Assembly (NCBI GenBank): GCA_964628435.1
Contig: CAZVON010000002.1
Location: 1-64,000 of the forward strand
Direction of reading: 5' to 3'
Origin: CAZVON01 sp964628435
Lineage (GTDB): Bacteria; Patescibacteriota; Microgenomatia; Levybacterales; UBA12049
Length of the DNA stretch: 64,000 nt
Shown: one piece after another, positions 16,688 to 24,649 of the stretch
Numbering within the stretch: the stretch's first letter is position 1
How the letters are laid out: each line of letters begins with the position of its first letter
Notes under the pieces: generated by a model
Database searches by the model: none
What the model was told of the DNA's origin: nothing
Seen by the model: the letters and a program-made list of their open reading frames with translations, nothing else
Translations under genes and position numbers: made by a program

Positions 16688-18317
16688 AGACGGTAAATGA
16701 TTCGTCTGCTTTTTGATCATCAATCGGAATATTAAGAAAGGGAATTGTGGGAGCGACCGTGAATTCAGCAACTTTTTGAAAACCTAAAGATCCACTCAAC
16801 AATTTTTTATAATAGTGCGCTGTTTGGAGGTAACAATGATGCCATGGGAGTTGTGTGCAGTCTGTTAATTTTTGTAAAGGAACATATAATCTATTTGAAG
16901 CGATGATAATATACTCTACTTCTTCTAGTTTCTGATTCATCAAAGTCCATTTTTCTTGGGTATCAGGATCATAAAGGGGAAATGTTATCATGAGGTATTT
17001 TTCCTGTCCATAAAGTGGAAGAGAATCATCCCAGTGTTCGATAGCAAGATTTGCCCCTGAAGGAATATTGGCATGAATCCACTCTGTAGCAAGAACGCGC
17101 GTATTTGGTTTCGTATAAATAGTCATAAAACTTAACGGCCAGATGAGTAATCCCCCAACAATAATACTTCCAATGACAAAACTCAACTTTTTAATTTTTT
17201 CCTGCATGAGAGACAGTAATCGGTAGAGTAAAACTGCGCCAAATAAACTGAGTAAGGGATAGATTGGTAACAAGTAGCGCATAAATCCGATTGCAAATTT
17301 TCCAGCAATTACAAAAAACGTCATAAAAAAGACCGTAAGAACCATCTTCTCCATCCATTGTTTTTTATTGATTGTCAAAGAGTAGAAAAAATACACCAGT
17401 CCATAAAAAGATGTCACGGCAAGAAATGGTCCAAGACCATAAAAAAATATATTTTTAACTTCATATATATATGGGATTTTTCCAACATATTGAAGAGTAT
17501 AAGGAAATGTAAATGCATTTTTTGTCATACTGTATTGTTGCATGGTTTGCCGTATAAACTCTTCAAAATCAATGAGTGCGTATGGTTCAGAAACTACAAA
17601 CACAATAGACGTTATCGTTAACAGAGACGTTCCATTTTTAACCATTGTAAATACCTTTTGATTGTCGAGTGGTTTTCTAAGAAGAGAAAAAAAATGACTC
17701 ATAATAACTACTGCTAAGGGAACACAAAGGGTAATCGCGCTGTTTTTCGTGGCAAGAGAAAGTCCTAGGAAAACTCCTGTTAACAGAGTGTTTTTAAAAG
17801 TAGGAAAGGTCTGGTAACATATGATGTAATATAAAGTTAGCAGCATAAAAAATGTAAGCAATGTATCTACTGCGTAAAAATGAGCAAGCTGGATTGGGAG
17901 TACAGAAATTCCATATAAAAAACTGGCAATAAGACCTGTTTGTTGATTAAACAGTTTTTTTGCAAGAAGATATAGGACTATCAAGGTTCCAATGTCACTG
18001 ATGACAGAGATTATTCTTCCAACGAGATTTATATACTCGTACGTACTATATTTTGGGTCTAGCATTGAAAATGCATTGCCAGTAATTTTTAAAAAATATA
18101 ACGGGAAATTCCCATATGCGAAAAAGTGAGGATTCCAGGAACTTTGTGGCGACAAAAACAAAGAAAAATCAGATGGGAGAGCAAGAGGAATAGTAAACAT
18201 GACTATAGCGCGTTCATCAGGATGCAAATGGTGTCCTTGATCCCAGTTGAGTCCATACACTCGAAAACAAAACGAGATGAGAATGATTAATAAAAAAAAG
18301 ATTTTTTGAGTCGTCAT
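16641..18317 (-). CDS. GT39/PMT-like membrane glycosyltransferase
   Basis: The 558-residue protein has about eleven membrane segments. The first loop carries LNWDQGHHLHPDERAIVMF; the DE pair in HPDER is the catalytic acidic motif of PMT/ArnT-type enzymes. The C-terminal soluble part (from LATEWIHANIPSGANLAIEHWDDSLP) is also common in this group. It shares layout and the HPDER motif with the neighbouring 552-residue protein, and the two probably arose by tandem duplication. Its start overlaps the upstream stop by 4 bases. It probably adds sugars to wall polymers or proteins on the outer face of the membrane. Confidence 0.78.
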   Translation of the reverse strand: MTTQKIFFLLIILISFCFRVYGLNWDQGHHLHPDERAIVMFTIPLALPSDFSLFLSPQSSWNPHFFAYGNFPLYFLKITGNAFSMLDPKYSTYEYINLVGRIISVISDIGTLIVLYLLAKKLFNQQTGLIASFLYGISVLPIQLAHFYAVDTLLTFFMLLTLYYIICYQTFPTFKNTLLTGVFLGLSLATKNSAITLCVPLAVVIMSHFFSLLRKPLDNQKVFTMVKNGTSLLTITSIVFVVSEPYALIDFEEFIRQTMQQYSMTKNAFTFPYTLQYVGKIPYIYEVKNIFFYGLGPFLAVTSFYGLVYFFYSLTINKKQWMEKMVLTVFFMTFFVIAGKFAIGFMRYLLPIYPLLSLFGAVLLYRLLSLMQEKIKKLSFVIGSIIVGGLLIWPLSFMTIYTKPNTRVLATEWIHANIPSGANLAIEHWDDSLPLYGQEKYLMITFPLYDPDTQEKWTLMNQKLEEVEYIIIASNRLYVPLQKLTDCTQLPWHHCYLQTAHYYKKLLSGSLGFQKVAEFTVAPTIPFLNIPIDDQKADESFTVYDHPKVLIFKKKSGI

Positions 18318-19972
18318 CGATATTTATTTTTGTAAATCATTACGGTTGGACGATCAAATACACTTGTAGTTTGTTCAAAAGAAAATATCGGATCGTTTAA
18401 GTACGTAATTTTACAAAAAATATCACAAGGTGTCTCATATATTTTGGCAAATCCTAAGGTTTCTTGTAATAGCAATTTATAAAACTGATACCCTTTTGGA
18501 AAAACTTCTTTATTCGCAAATCGTGATTTTATAATTCGTTGACTAGGAATGATAATATAATCTGTCGTTGCAAGATGTGATTGAAGCGTTTTCTCAAGGT
18601 CTATATTGGAGTCAAGATCGTAAAAGTTGAAAAGTGTTATAGAAGAAAAATAAGGATTAAAAGGAGTAATTCCAAGATCATATACTTCGCTTAAGATAGG
18701 CGCATGTGAAGGGATGTGAGACGTTGTCCATGCAGCTGCACTGATGCGGGTATCGTTATGAGTGTATGCAGTAATAAAAAACGAAAAAGTATAAATAACG
18801 GAAATAAGTATACACGAGGAAAAACCAAGAAAAGATATCGACTTCCATTTTTCTGAAGATGCAAGTTTGTCTATGAAAAACCCGCACATTAGATAGATAA
18901 ACGGTAATGTTGGAATGATATAGCGTGTCCATTTTGCAAAAATAAAGGTCTGAGGAAGGAATAGTATTAAGTAAAACAAAATTATTAATATGGAAAATAT
19001 ATTTTTTTGAGTATATGCATGATAGCAAGTCACCCAAAAACTTATCACAAAAACCCCTACCAGCAATGGATTTAGTAAAAAAGGATAAATACGAACAAAT
19101 TGAAAAAGAATAGGAGTAGTATTGAAAAATTCTCCCGTATAAAATACCGGCAGAGTACCCAGAGCAACCCGCATTTCATAATTCAAGCTTGATTGAAACG
19201 AGACATGGTCCAGAAGGGTAAACGGAGAGGTAATAAAGAAAAGACACGTAATAATCATCCCGTATAAAAAATAAAGAGGGAATGCTTTTATTAACCAGTC
19301 CACATAAAATTGTTTGTTATTTAATAGGTGTAATCCTCCGGCAATGAGAGGAAGTGTAATAAGTGGTAAAGATGAGATTTTGGTGGCAAGCATTAAACCA
19401 GAAATAGTACCGGCGATAACTATCGGTTTTAATGATAGACGAGTTGCGATTTTCAGACAGACGTAAAAAAGCAGTAATGCCCATAGAGTAAGCCATGTCT
19501 CAAATGTCCCAAAATGTGCAAACTGAATCAGGCCAGGACTAAGCGTTGCTACGATAAAACAAAAACTTCTTGCAAGAACACTCCTAAAATATGTGCTGCT
19601 AATTAGCAGTAATAGGAGAATAATGATAGAGAATAATACACTATATATGCGACTTATCATCATGGCTTGTTCAAACGTTATAAAAAAAATATTTTGTGAA
19701 GGAATATTTAAAAATGTATTACTGACAACATTAGTTAATATACCAGTGAAGTATATGCAGTATATTGGAAAAGAACCGTATGCGAAAAAATGAGGGTTCA
19801 TTTGAAATGGAAAGGCTAGTTGAGAAACTGAAGATGCGATATTGCGTTCATCTGGGTGGAAATAGAATGGTGTCCCCCACGATAAGTTATAAAGCCTAAT
19901 AAATACTCCGATAAAAAAAAATATCAGTAATAAAAATTTATACTTGTGAGACAATCTTGGGTAAAAACTCAT
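18314..19972 (-). CDS. GT39/PMT-like membrane glycosyltransferase, paralogue of its neighbour
   Basis: The 552-residue protein has about eleven membrane segments and the loop YNLSWGTPFYFHPDERNIAS with the HPDER motif. The following PHFFAYGSFPIYCIYFTG closely parallels PHFFAYGNFPLYFLKITG in the next gene, which indicates common origin. The C-terminal region, AAWTTSHIPSHAPILSEVYDLGITPF, again matches the neighbour's layout. It overlaps the FAD oxidoreductase stop by 4 bases, in a compact operon. Substrates are unknown. Confidence 0.78.
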   Translation of the reverse strand: MSFYPRLSHKYKFLLLIFFFIGVFIRLYNLSWGTPFYFHPDERNIASSVSQLAFPFQMNPHFFAYGSFPIYCIYFTGILTNVVSNTFLNIPSQNIFFITFEQAMMISRIYSVLFSIIILLLLLISSTYFRSVLARSFCFIVATLSPGLIQFAHFGTFETWLTLWALLLFYVCLKIATRLSLKPIVIAGTISGLMLATKISSLPLITLPLIAGGLHLLNNKQFYVDWLIKAFPLYFLYGMIITCLFFITSPFTLLDHVSFQSSLNYEMRVALGTLPVFYTGEFFNTTPILFQFVRIYPFLLNPLLVGVFVISFWVTCYHAYTQKNIFSILIILFYLILFLPQTFIFAKWTRYIIPTLPFIYLMCGFFIDKLASSEKWKSISFLGFSSCILISVIYTFSFFITAYTHNDTRISAAAWTTSHIPSHAPILSEVYDLGITPFNPYFSSITLFNFYDLDSNIDLEKTLQSHLATTDYIIIPSQRIIKSRFANKEVFPKGYQFYKLLLQETLGFAKIYETPCDIFCKITYLNDPIFSFEQTTSVFDRPTVMIYKNKYR

Positions 19973-21261
19973 TGGGTGTTTGAAAGAATAAGCTGTGCAA
20001 CTTTCTGTCCAAGCTCAACTGCATAGTTTGTTCCCCGATCCCAAGGATATACCTGTTGGATATTTGCCAAAAAGACATTTGACAATGGCGTTTGAAAAGG
20101 TGGTAAAAGTTTTGAATAACCTACTGAAATAATTGGTTGCGCAAACGGTACTTTAAATACTTTATATCCAATCAAATTCTTATAATATTTCGCATTAATT
20201 TTTCTTAATAATGGATCATATAATTTTAATAGATCTTTTTCGTTTTTTTGGTATCGATCATCGTCTTGAGCAAGATAATTTCCAAGGTACACAATGTGTT
20301 CGTTATTATAATGTGTTTGGTTCATAAAGTTGGTGTGCTCAACAATTGCCATAATCGGGCTTTCTTTTTGACATATACTCAACCAATAGGTGTTATTAGG
20401 AAGAAATCTTTCAGAAAGTCGCAGGATCATGTTGGATGCGCCAAGTCCTTTCAGTTGTAACAAGAAACGTGTATAGCTCGTTGGAAGTTGAGGTGTTATT
20501 TGAACAAAAAAGAAAGAGGGAAGAGTAACGATTACTTTATCAAATAAATCTTTTTGAACAGTTCTTTCCGAGGGTGCCACGGTAAGGTGCACGCCATCTG
20601 TTTTTTTCTCAATTTTTTTTACTTCTGTATTAAAGTACATATTCCCCCCTCCTTTTTTTATTGTATTAACAAAATGGTGTGCAAAGGATAAAAATCCTTC
20701 CTGAGGATATGCCAGCGATGATGTTCTTTTTTTAATTCGTGCCCAGAACCAGCTCAAAGAAATATCCTTACTATACTCTCCAAATTTATTAGATAGCTGC
20801 GGTTCCCACAGCATTTCATAGGATTTTTTTCCCATGGTGGTTTTTAAAAATGATGTGGTTTTAATATATTCCAATGGTTGCCAGAGCGGGTTATATCTTA
20901 AAAAGGAAAGTACACATGCCATTCGGATACGATCAACAATAGAAAGATTGGGAAAACTCATCAAAGCTTTAGGAGAATCTAACTGAAAGAACTCATGGTT
21001 AACATATACAGATGTTACTGGTCGTTTCATAATGACTGGGTAGTTTATTTCTTGTGCTAAAGATAAGATAGTAGCATCATTTACAAACCAGTGATGATAA
21101 TATTTCTCAAGAGACCATTGCCATTTTTTTTCTTTATATCCTATTGCAAGTCCTCCGGGTTCTTGATCTTTTTCAAAAACAGTTACAGAATAACCACGAG
21201 TAACTAATTCGTACGCAGCAGCCAAACCAGTAAAACCAGCACCAATGATGCCAATTTTCAT
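19969..21261 (-). CDS. FAD-dependent amine-oxidase-like oxidoreductase
   Basis: From the ATG at 21261 the protein begins MKIGIIGAGFTGLAAAYELV, a dinucleotide-binding GxGxxG motif, followed by VFEKDQEPGGLA, the second FAD-contacting motif. The C-terminus has VFLANIQQVYPWDRGTNYAVELG, the terminal FAD motif of the protoporphyrinogen oxidase/phytoene desaturase group. It is similar in plan to oxidoreductases that accompany polysaccharide and lipid-glycosylation genes, including UDP-galactopyranose mutase relatives. I cannot assign the substrate. An ATG at 21282 would overlap the upstream gene; 21261 fits the family start and leaves 4 bases. It is coupled to the GT-C genes downstream. Confidence 0.78.
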   Translation of the reverse strand: MKIGIIGAGFTGLAAAYELVTRGYSVTVFEKDQEPGGLAIGYKEKKWQWSLEKYYHHWFVNDATILSLAQEINYPVIMKRPVTSVYVNHEFFQLDSPKALMSFPNLSIVDRIRMACVLSFLRYNPLWQPLEYIKTTSFLKTTMGKKSYEMLWEPQLSNKFGEYSKDISLSWFWARIKKRTSSLAYPQEGFLSFAHHFVNTIKKGGGNMYFNTEVKKIEKKTDGVHLTVAPSERTVQKDLFDKVIVTLPSFFFVQITPQLPTSYTRFLLQLKGLGASNMILRLSERFLPNNTYWLSICQKESPIMAIVEHTNFMNQTHYNNEHIVYLGNYLAQDDDRYQKNEKDLLKLYDPLLRKINAKYYKNLIGYKVFKVPFAQPIISVGYSKLLPPFQTPLSNVFLANIQQVYPWDRGTNYAVELGQKVAQLILSNTQ

Positions 21262-21265
21262 AAAC

Positions 21266-22690
21266 TTAGGAAATTGTACCACGACTCAGAAGAAAAAGAA
21301 GCAAGCCTATGCCTGTTGTAATAAATCCAATAATACCAATATTTACTATTGAAACACTTCCAGGAGATTGAGGTGGACCACCTTTTGGCGATTGCGTAAC
21401 GACTTGGTCTACACTAGCTGTTGGAGTAATAGCAACAATTAAGGTTGGTGTGGGAGTTAGGGTAATCGTTACTGGTGGGGTTGATGTTGGGAAACTGGTT
21501 GGTGTAAGAGTAGGAGTTACCGGAACGGTTACAGATGGCGTTATCGTTAGCTTTGGAGTGGCTGACGGAGTTGCAGATTGTTCAACTTGTGTTCCAGAAG
21601 CATAGACGGTAAATGATTGAGTAATAGTTTTTAAAATACCAAACTTATCTCGAGTCGAAATAGAAATGGTATGGGATCCTGGTAACAGAGGAGTTGGTGG
21701 CCGATACGACCAGTTTCCTAATGAATCTGTCTTTACTTGAGTTTTTATTTCTTCCTCGGAATGAATCGTAATAACAACGTCTTCATTTGGCAGTGCAGTA
21801 CCCCTAAATTGTGGCCTCTGGTCGGTAAATGATTCGTCTTTTATAGGCCGTTGGATGCTTGGTTCTGTTGTCGTAGAAAGAGTTGCTGTATACGCTGGAA
21901 AATTAAATGATGCTGAGGTTGTAGCTGTAGGTTGAGTACTTTGGGTAAAATCATAGTTTTGAGAAAGCGTAATAATTGGAATAGGGTCTGTTTGAGATGA
22001 GAGTACCGTTATACTTGATGTAAGACTATTGCCTATAACCATCATTTGTATAACCTTATCAGAGGAGACGGTAAAATAGGAATTAAGATTTGTTGTTCGT
22101 ACCGTAGTAAGCGGTAAAATATAGCTGCCATCAGATTTTGTTGTAGTTGAAAGCGTTTGTGCGTCAGGAATTGTAAGGTAGATGATTGCTCCCTCGATCG
22201 GTTTACCATCTGGGGAAATTATTTTCCCTGTAATGGGTTTTTGACTGATAGGTTTTTCATCAAGCACTGGTGCAGTGGTAACTTGAAACAGTATATCGTT
22301 ATTTAAATAGGTGTCTTTCCCTGATGTTATGGAAAAAAAGTATTGAGTACTTGGTTTCATGTTTTTAATGGTAATATGGTGATCAAAATAGAGGCCAGGC
22401 GTGCCTGTTTTTTGATCTCTGTCATCAAGCGCAGTTTGGGTTGTGGTTAAGGAAGAATTTATGTCGTAGGTAATAACACCAGTTGTTTTTACAGTAGTTT
22501 TATAAGAAATACTCAGTGAAGTATCTGAAATATTCGTTATACGTACCTCAAGTGGAGTTTCTCCTGGAGATGCTTTTGTTTCAAAAAGCACACCAGTTTG
22601 TACCAGAAATGACGTTACTCCAATACCAATAAGAATAAGAAAAACTCCTAACAAAGTCGGTATTCTTTTATTCCAGAGTGAATTGTTCAT
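21266..22690 (-). CDS. Surface protein with FN3-like, carboxypeptidase-regulatory-like and Ig-like domains
   Basis: The 474-residue protein has an N-terminal membrane helix (about residues 12-33), an FN3-like domain (about 40-135, including MKPSTQYFFSITSG), a carboxypeptidase-regulatory-like domain (about 150-225, ITGKIISPDGKPIEGAIIYL) and an Ig-like domain (about 285-368, LGNWSYRPPTPLLPGSHTIS). A Pro/Thr-rich linker (about 372-440) and a C-terminal membrane helix (about 447-470) follow. It is therefore an anchored extracellular protein. It is the last gene after PilN- and PilO-like genes and overlaps the preceding gene by 4 bases, so it may be presented with or by a pilus-type system. Confidence 0.72.
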   Translation of the reverse strand: MNNSLWNKRIPTLLGVFLILIGIGVTSFLVQTGVLFETKASPGETPLEVRITNISDTSLSISYKTTVKTTGVITYDINSSLTTTQTALDDRDQKTGTPGLYFDHHITIKNMKPSTQYFFSITSGKDTYLNNDILFQVTTAPVLDEKPISQKPITGKIISPDGKPIEGAIIYLTIPDAQTLSTTTKSDGSYILPLTTVRTTNLNSYFTVSSDKVIQMMVIGNSLTSSITVLSSQTDPIPIITLSQNYDFTQSTQPTATTSASFNFPAYTATLSTTTEPSIQRPIKDESFTDQRPQFRGTALPNEDVVITIHSEEEIKTQVKTDSLGNWSYRPPTPLLPGSHTISISTRDKFGILKTITQSFTVYASGTQVEQSATPSATPKLTITPSVTVPVTPTLTPTSFPTSTPPVTITLTPTPTLIVAITPTASVDQVVTQSPKGGPPQSPGSVSIVNIGIIGFITTGIGLLLFLLSRGTIS

Positions 22691-23028
22691 AATGTTCCTC
22701 CTGGTATTGATGGAGAAGGAATAGAAAGAGTTTGTTGACTTGCGGAATCAGTAGATTGTTGGAGTGTACTTGGAGGAGGTGGTGAAGGCGTAACAGAAGG
22801 CACATTTTTAGAAGTATCAAAGAATTGATAGCGTGGATTTGTTTTTTTCCTTGTTCTTAATCGGTCTATTACACTCTGATCAAACGTAGGGATAATTTGT
22901 CGTATTTGAATATTAATCGCTTCAGGAATTGTTGAAGAGACACGAGCATGATAAATACTTAAGGAGACCCAAACAAGCACTACTATAAAAGTAAAAATAG
23001 TAATAAATAGAACGCTATTTTTTTTCAT
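22687..23028 (-). CDS. Small membrane-anchored protein with Pro/Ser-rich tail, in pilus operon
   Basis: The 113-residue protein has one N-terminal membrane helix (about residues 7-27), a short helical segment (PEAINIQIRQIIPTFDQSVIDRLRTRK) and a low-complexity tail rich in Pro, Ser and Gln. I do not recognise the family. Its place after a PilO-like gene and a length compatible with a PilP-type lipoprotein suggest a pilus accessory, but I see no lipobox or PilP fold. It overlaps the surface-protein gene downstream by 4 bases. Confidence 0.6.
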   Translation of the reverse strand: MKKNSVLFITIFTFIVVLVWVSLSIYHARVSSTIPEAINIQIRQIIPTFDQSVIDRLRTRKKTNPRYQFFDTSKNVPSVTPSPPPPSTLQQSTDSASQQTLSIPSPSIPGGTL

Positions 23029-23078
23029 GATTTTTTATAATATGCTTTTCCTTGTATATTAACCTGTATGTTGCCATA

Positions 23079-23663
23079 CTAATCTGTTTTGCGATTAATT
23101 GCAGCTCTATCGATTATAACAATACGGTCAAAATTTACCAGTGAAATAATAAAATTAGAAATTGCAGTGGGAGTTCCAACTACGGTAATGGCAAAATTGT
23201 ACGATGAATATTGTTTATTATCTGGGAGCGCAGTATTCGTCGTTGGTTGAGCATTGACAAGTTCAATCTGTTCGGATTGTAACCGTGAAACAGAGACATC
23301 AGTTTGGGATGCAACATCTTGAATTTGTGCAAGCAGCAGCGCTGCTTCTGGTAATTTGGGGATCGCTGAATAAATAGTAGGAAGGTCATTTTGAAGATCT
23401 GCATACTTTTTTTGCAAGAGAGATAAATCTGAAATCTTTTTTTCCATTCTGTCATATATGAATATATTATCTTCAATCTCTTTTTGTAGTTGACTGATTG
23501 TAGAAAGAGTTGGGCTAATGGCGAAAAGTCCGAAAAAAGAAATTGCTACAAGCGTTAAAATAATTGTGGTAATTCCCTGTATTTTACGTTCTTTAAAGTC
23601 AGGAAGATTTTCAAAGTATTTATTAAGTTTAGCCTGAGTAAGACGAGATGGTGTTGGTTGCAT
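23079..23663 (-). CDS. PilO-like type IV pilus assembly protein
   Basis: The 194-residue protein has the PilO layout: a short cytoplasmic start, a membrane helix (about residues 28-48), a coiled coil (LQKEIEDNIFIYDRMEKKISDLSLLQKKY; landmark region 52-85) and a C-terminal ferredoxin-like domain ending in FIISLVNFDRIVIIDRAAINR, the usual PilO end. In this family PilN and PilO form an inner-membrane heterodimer that links the cytoplasmic motor to the pilus. It starts one base after the PilN-like stop. No pilM, pilB or pilC lies beside it in this window. Confidence 0.78.
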   Translation of the reverse strand: MQPTPSRLTQAKLNKYFENLPDFKERKIQGITTIILTLVAISFFGLFAISPTLSTISQLQKEIEDNIFIYDRMEKKISDLSLLQKKYADLQNDLPTIYSAIPKLPEAALLLAQIQDVASQTDVSVSRLQSEQIELVNAQPTTNTALPDNKQYSSYNFAITVVGTPTAISNFIISLVNFDRIVIIDRAAINRKTD

Positions 23664-23664
23664 A

Positions 23665-24201
23665 TTATTGGTTTTTTAATAATGCAGTAATGCTTACTGA
23701 AATAACTGCGCTTGATGTCTTATTTTCAATGTTATTAAGGCTTACTGATTTTATTTCAGGGTACGATTGTAAATTTTTTATAAAAGTACTTACAGATAAT
23801 AATGATCGTGAATCAGCATCAATTCGTAAACTATCGGTTGAGAATGTGAGCGTTTTAATCGTGAAATCAATCGGAGCAAAATTGAGTACATCAATAAATG
23901 CCTGGGTGGTTTTGATCCCTGTCGTTTCAAGCTGCTCTGCCAGTGTAAGTCTGTCTTGTAGATTCCTATATGTATCTTCATTTTTTTTTAACAGACGTAA
24001 GACTGCTTGCTTTTTTTCTATTTGATCATGAAGGTCTATTAATTGACGGTCAAGAGAAAAACGATACAAAAACGCAATAAGCGCAATTCCTTCAGTCAAA
24101 ATAATGATAAAGCGACCATAAGATAATGCCCAAGCAATAAACTTCTCAAAAAAACTCTCTTTTTTTTTAAGCAAGTTAATAGAAGGCTTTATAATTGCCA
24201 T
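23665..24201 (-). CDS. PilN-like type IV pilus assembly protein
   Basis: The 178-residue protein begins with the short INLL motif (KPSINLLKKKESFFEKF) that in PilN binds cytoplasmic PilM. A membrane helix (about residues 31-47) and a coiled coil (LIDLHDQIEKKQAVLRLLKKNEDTYRNL; landmark) follow, then a ferredoxin-like domain (ISVSITALLKNQ at the end). It is the first gene of a four-gene operon with its own strong promoter. No pilM gene is present upstream, where rpsT sits instead, so PilM must be encoded elsewhere or be dispensable. Confidence 0.78.
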   Translation of the reverse strand: MAIIKPSINLLKKKESFFEKFIAWALSYGRFIIILTEGIALIAFLYRFSLDRQLIDLHDQIEKKQAVLRLLKKNEDTYRNLQDRLTLAEQLETTGIKTTQAFIDVLNFAPIDFTIKTLTFSTDSLRIDADSRSLLSVSTFIKNLQSYPEIKSVSLNNIENKTSSAVISVSITALLKNQ

Positions 24202-24210
24202 GCTTATTTT

Positions 24211-24239
24211 AGTCTAGGAGAATTTTTACTATTTGTCAA
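24211..24239 (-). promoter_or_regulatory. Promoter of the PilN-PilO operon
   Basis: On the minus strand TTGACA (24234-24239), 17 bases, TAGACT (24211-24216). The hexamer ends 9 bases before the ATG at 24201, so the transcript is close to leaderless. An AGGAG on this stretch occurs only on the plus strand and is not a ribosome binding site here. Confidence 0.6.
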
Positions 24240-24270
24240 AGACTGTTGCTCTTGTTTTGAGGCTAAAAGA

Positions 24271-24600
24271 TTATTTATTAGGAATTGTTCGTTTAACAGG
24301 TGATTTTTGCGCACGACTTTTCTTTTTTGTTTTTTTCTCTTGAGAAGATGTTTGGACAGAAGGTTGGTTTTGTAAGAGTTTTGCTATGGTTGCTTTTACG
24401 CGCGCTGCTTTATTTTTATGAATGATATGTTTTTTCGCGGCTTTATCAGCAGCTTGAGCTACTTGTTGTATGAGCGTGTGTGTTGGTTTCTTTTTTGCCT
24501 GTTTGATAAGTGTTAATAACGACTCTTTTAATTTTTTATTGTGAGCTGTTCTTTTTTTATCTTGTCGCAATTTTTTCTTTGCGGATTTTATTACTGGCAT
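24271..24600 (-). CDS. rpsT: 30S ribosomal protein S20
   Basis: The protein starts MPVIKSAKKKLRQDKKRTAHNK, the hallmark of S20, and continues with the helical, lysine-rich body (AAKKHIIHKNKAARVKATIAKLL). S20 binds 16S rRNA early in small-subunit assembly. At 109 residues it is longer than the usual 85-90, owing to a basic, low-complexity C-terminal tail (about residues 84-109, rich in Lys, Ser and Thr). It is divergent from murJ, with overlapping promoters between the two genes. Confidence 0.93.
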   Translation of the reverse strand: MPVIKSAKKKLRQDKKRTAHNKKLKESLLTLIKQAKKKPTHTLIQQVAQAADKAAKKHIIHKNKAARVKATIAKLLQNQPSVQTSSQEKKTKKKSRAQKSPVKRTIPNK

Positions 24601-24606
24601 GAGCTA

Positions 24607-24635
24607 ATTGTACCATGATATACTGTAAAGCGCAA
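24607..24635 (-). promoter_or_regulatory. Promoter of rpsT, leaderless, facing the murJ promoter
   Basis: On the minus strand TTGCGC (24630-24635), 17 bases, TGG-TACAAT with the hexamer at 24607-24612. The hexamer ends 6 bases before the rpsT ATG at 24600. It lies back-to-back with the murJ extended -10 (24616-24624). Confidence 0.55.
24616..24624 (+). promoter_or_regulatory. Extended -10 promoter of murJ
   Basis: TGA-TATACT (hexamer 24619-24624) is followed by a short leader with a Shine-Dalgarno AGGAG (24637-24641) 8 bases before the ATG at 24650. That spacing favours the ATG over the in-frame GTG at 24641, which overlaps the Shine-Dalgarno itself. Confidence 0.5.
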
Positions 24636-24649
24636 CAGGAGTGCATGAC

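Noticed and set aside
19596..19609. A perfect palindrome CTGCTAATTAGCAG resembling joined CIRCE arms
   Set aside because: It lacks the nine-base spacer and lies within a conserved membrane protein gene, far from any promoter.
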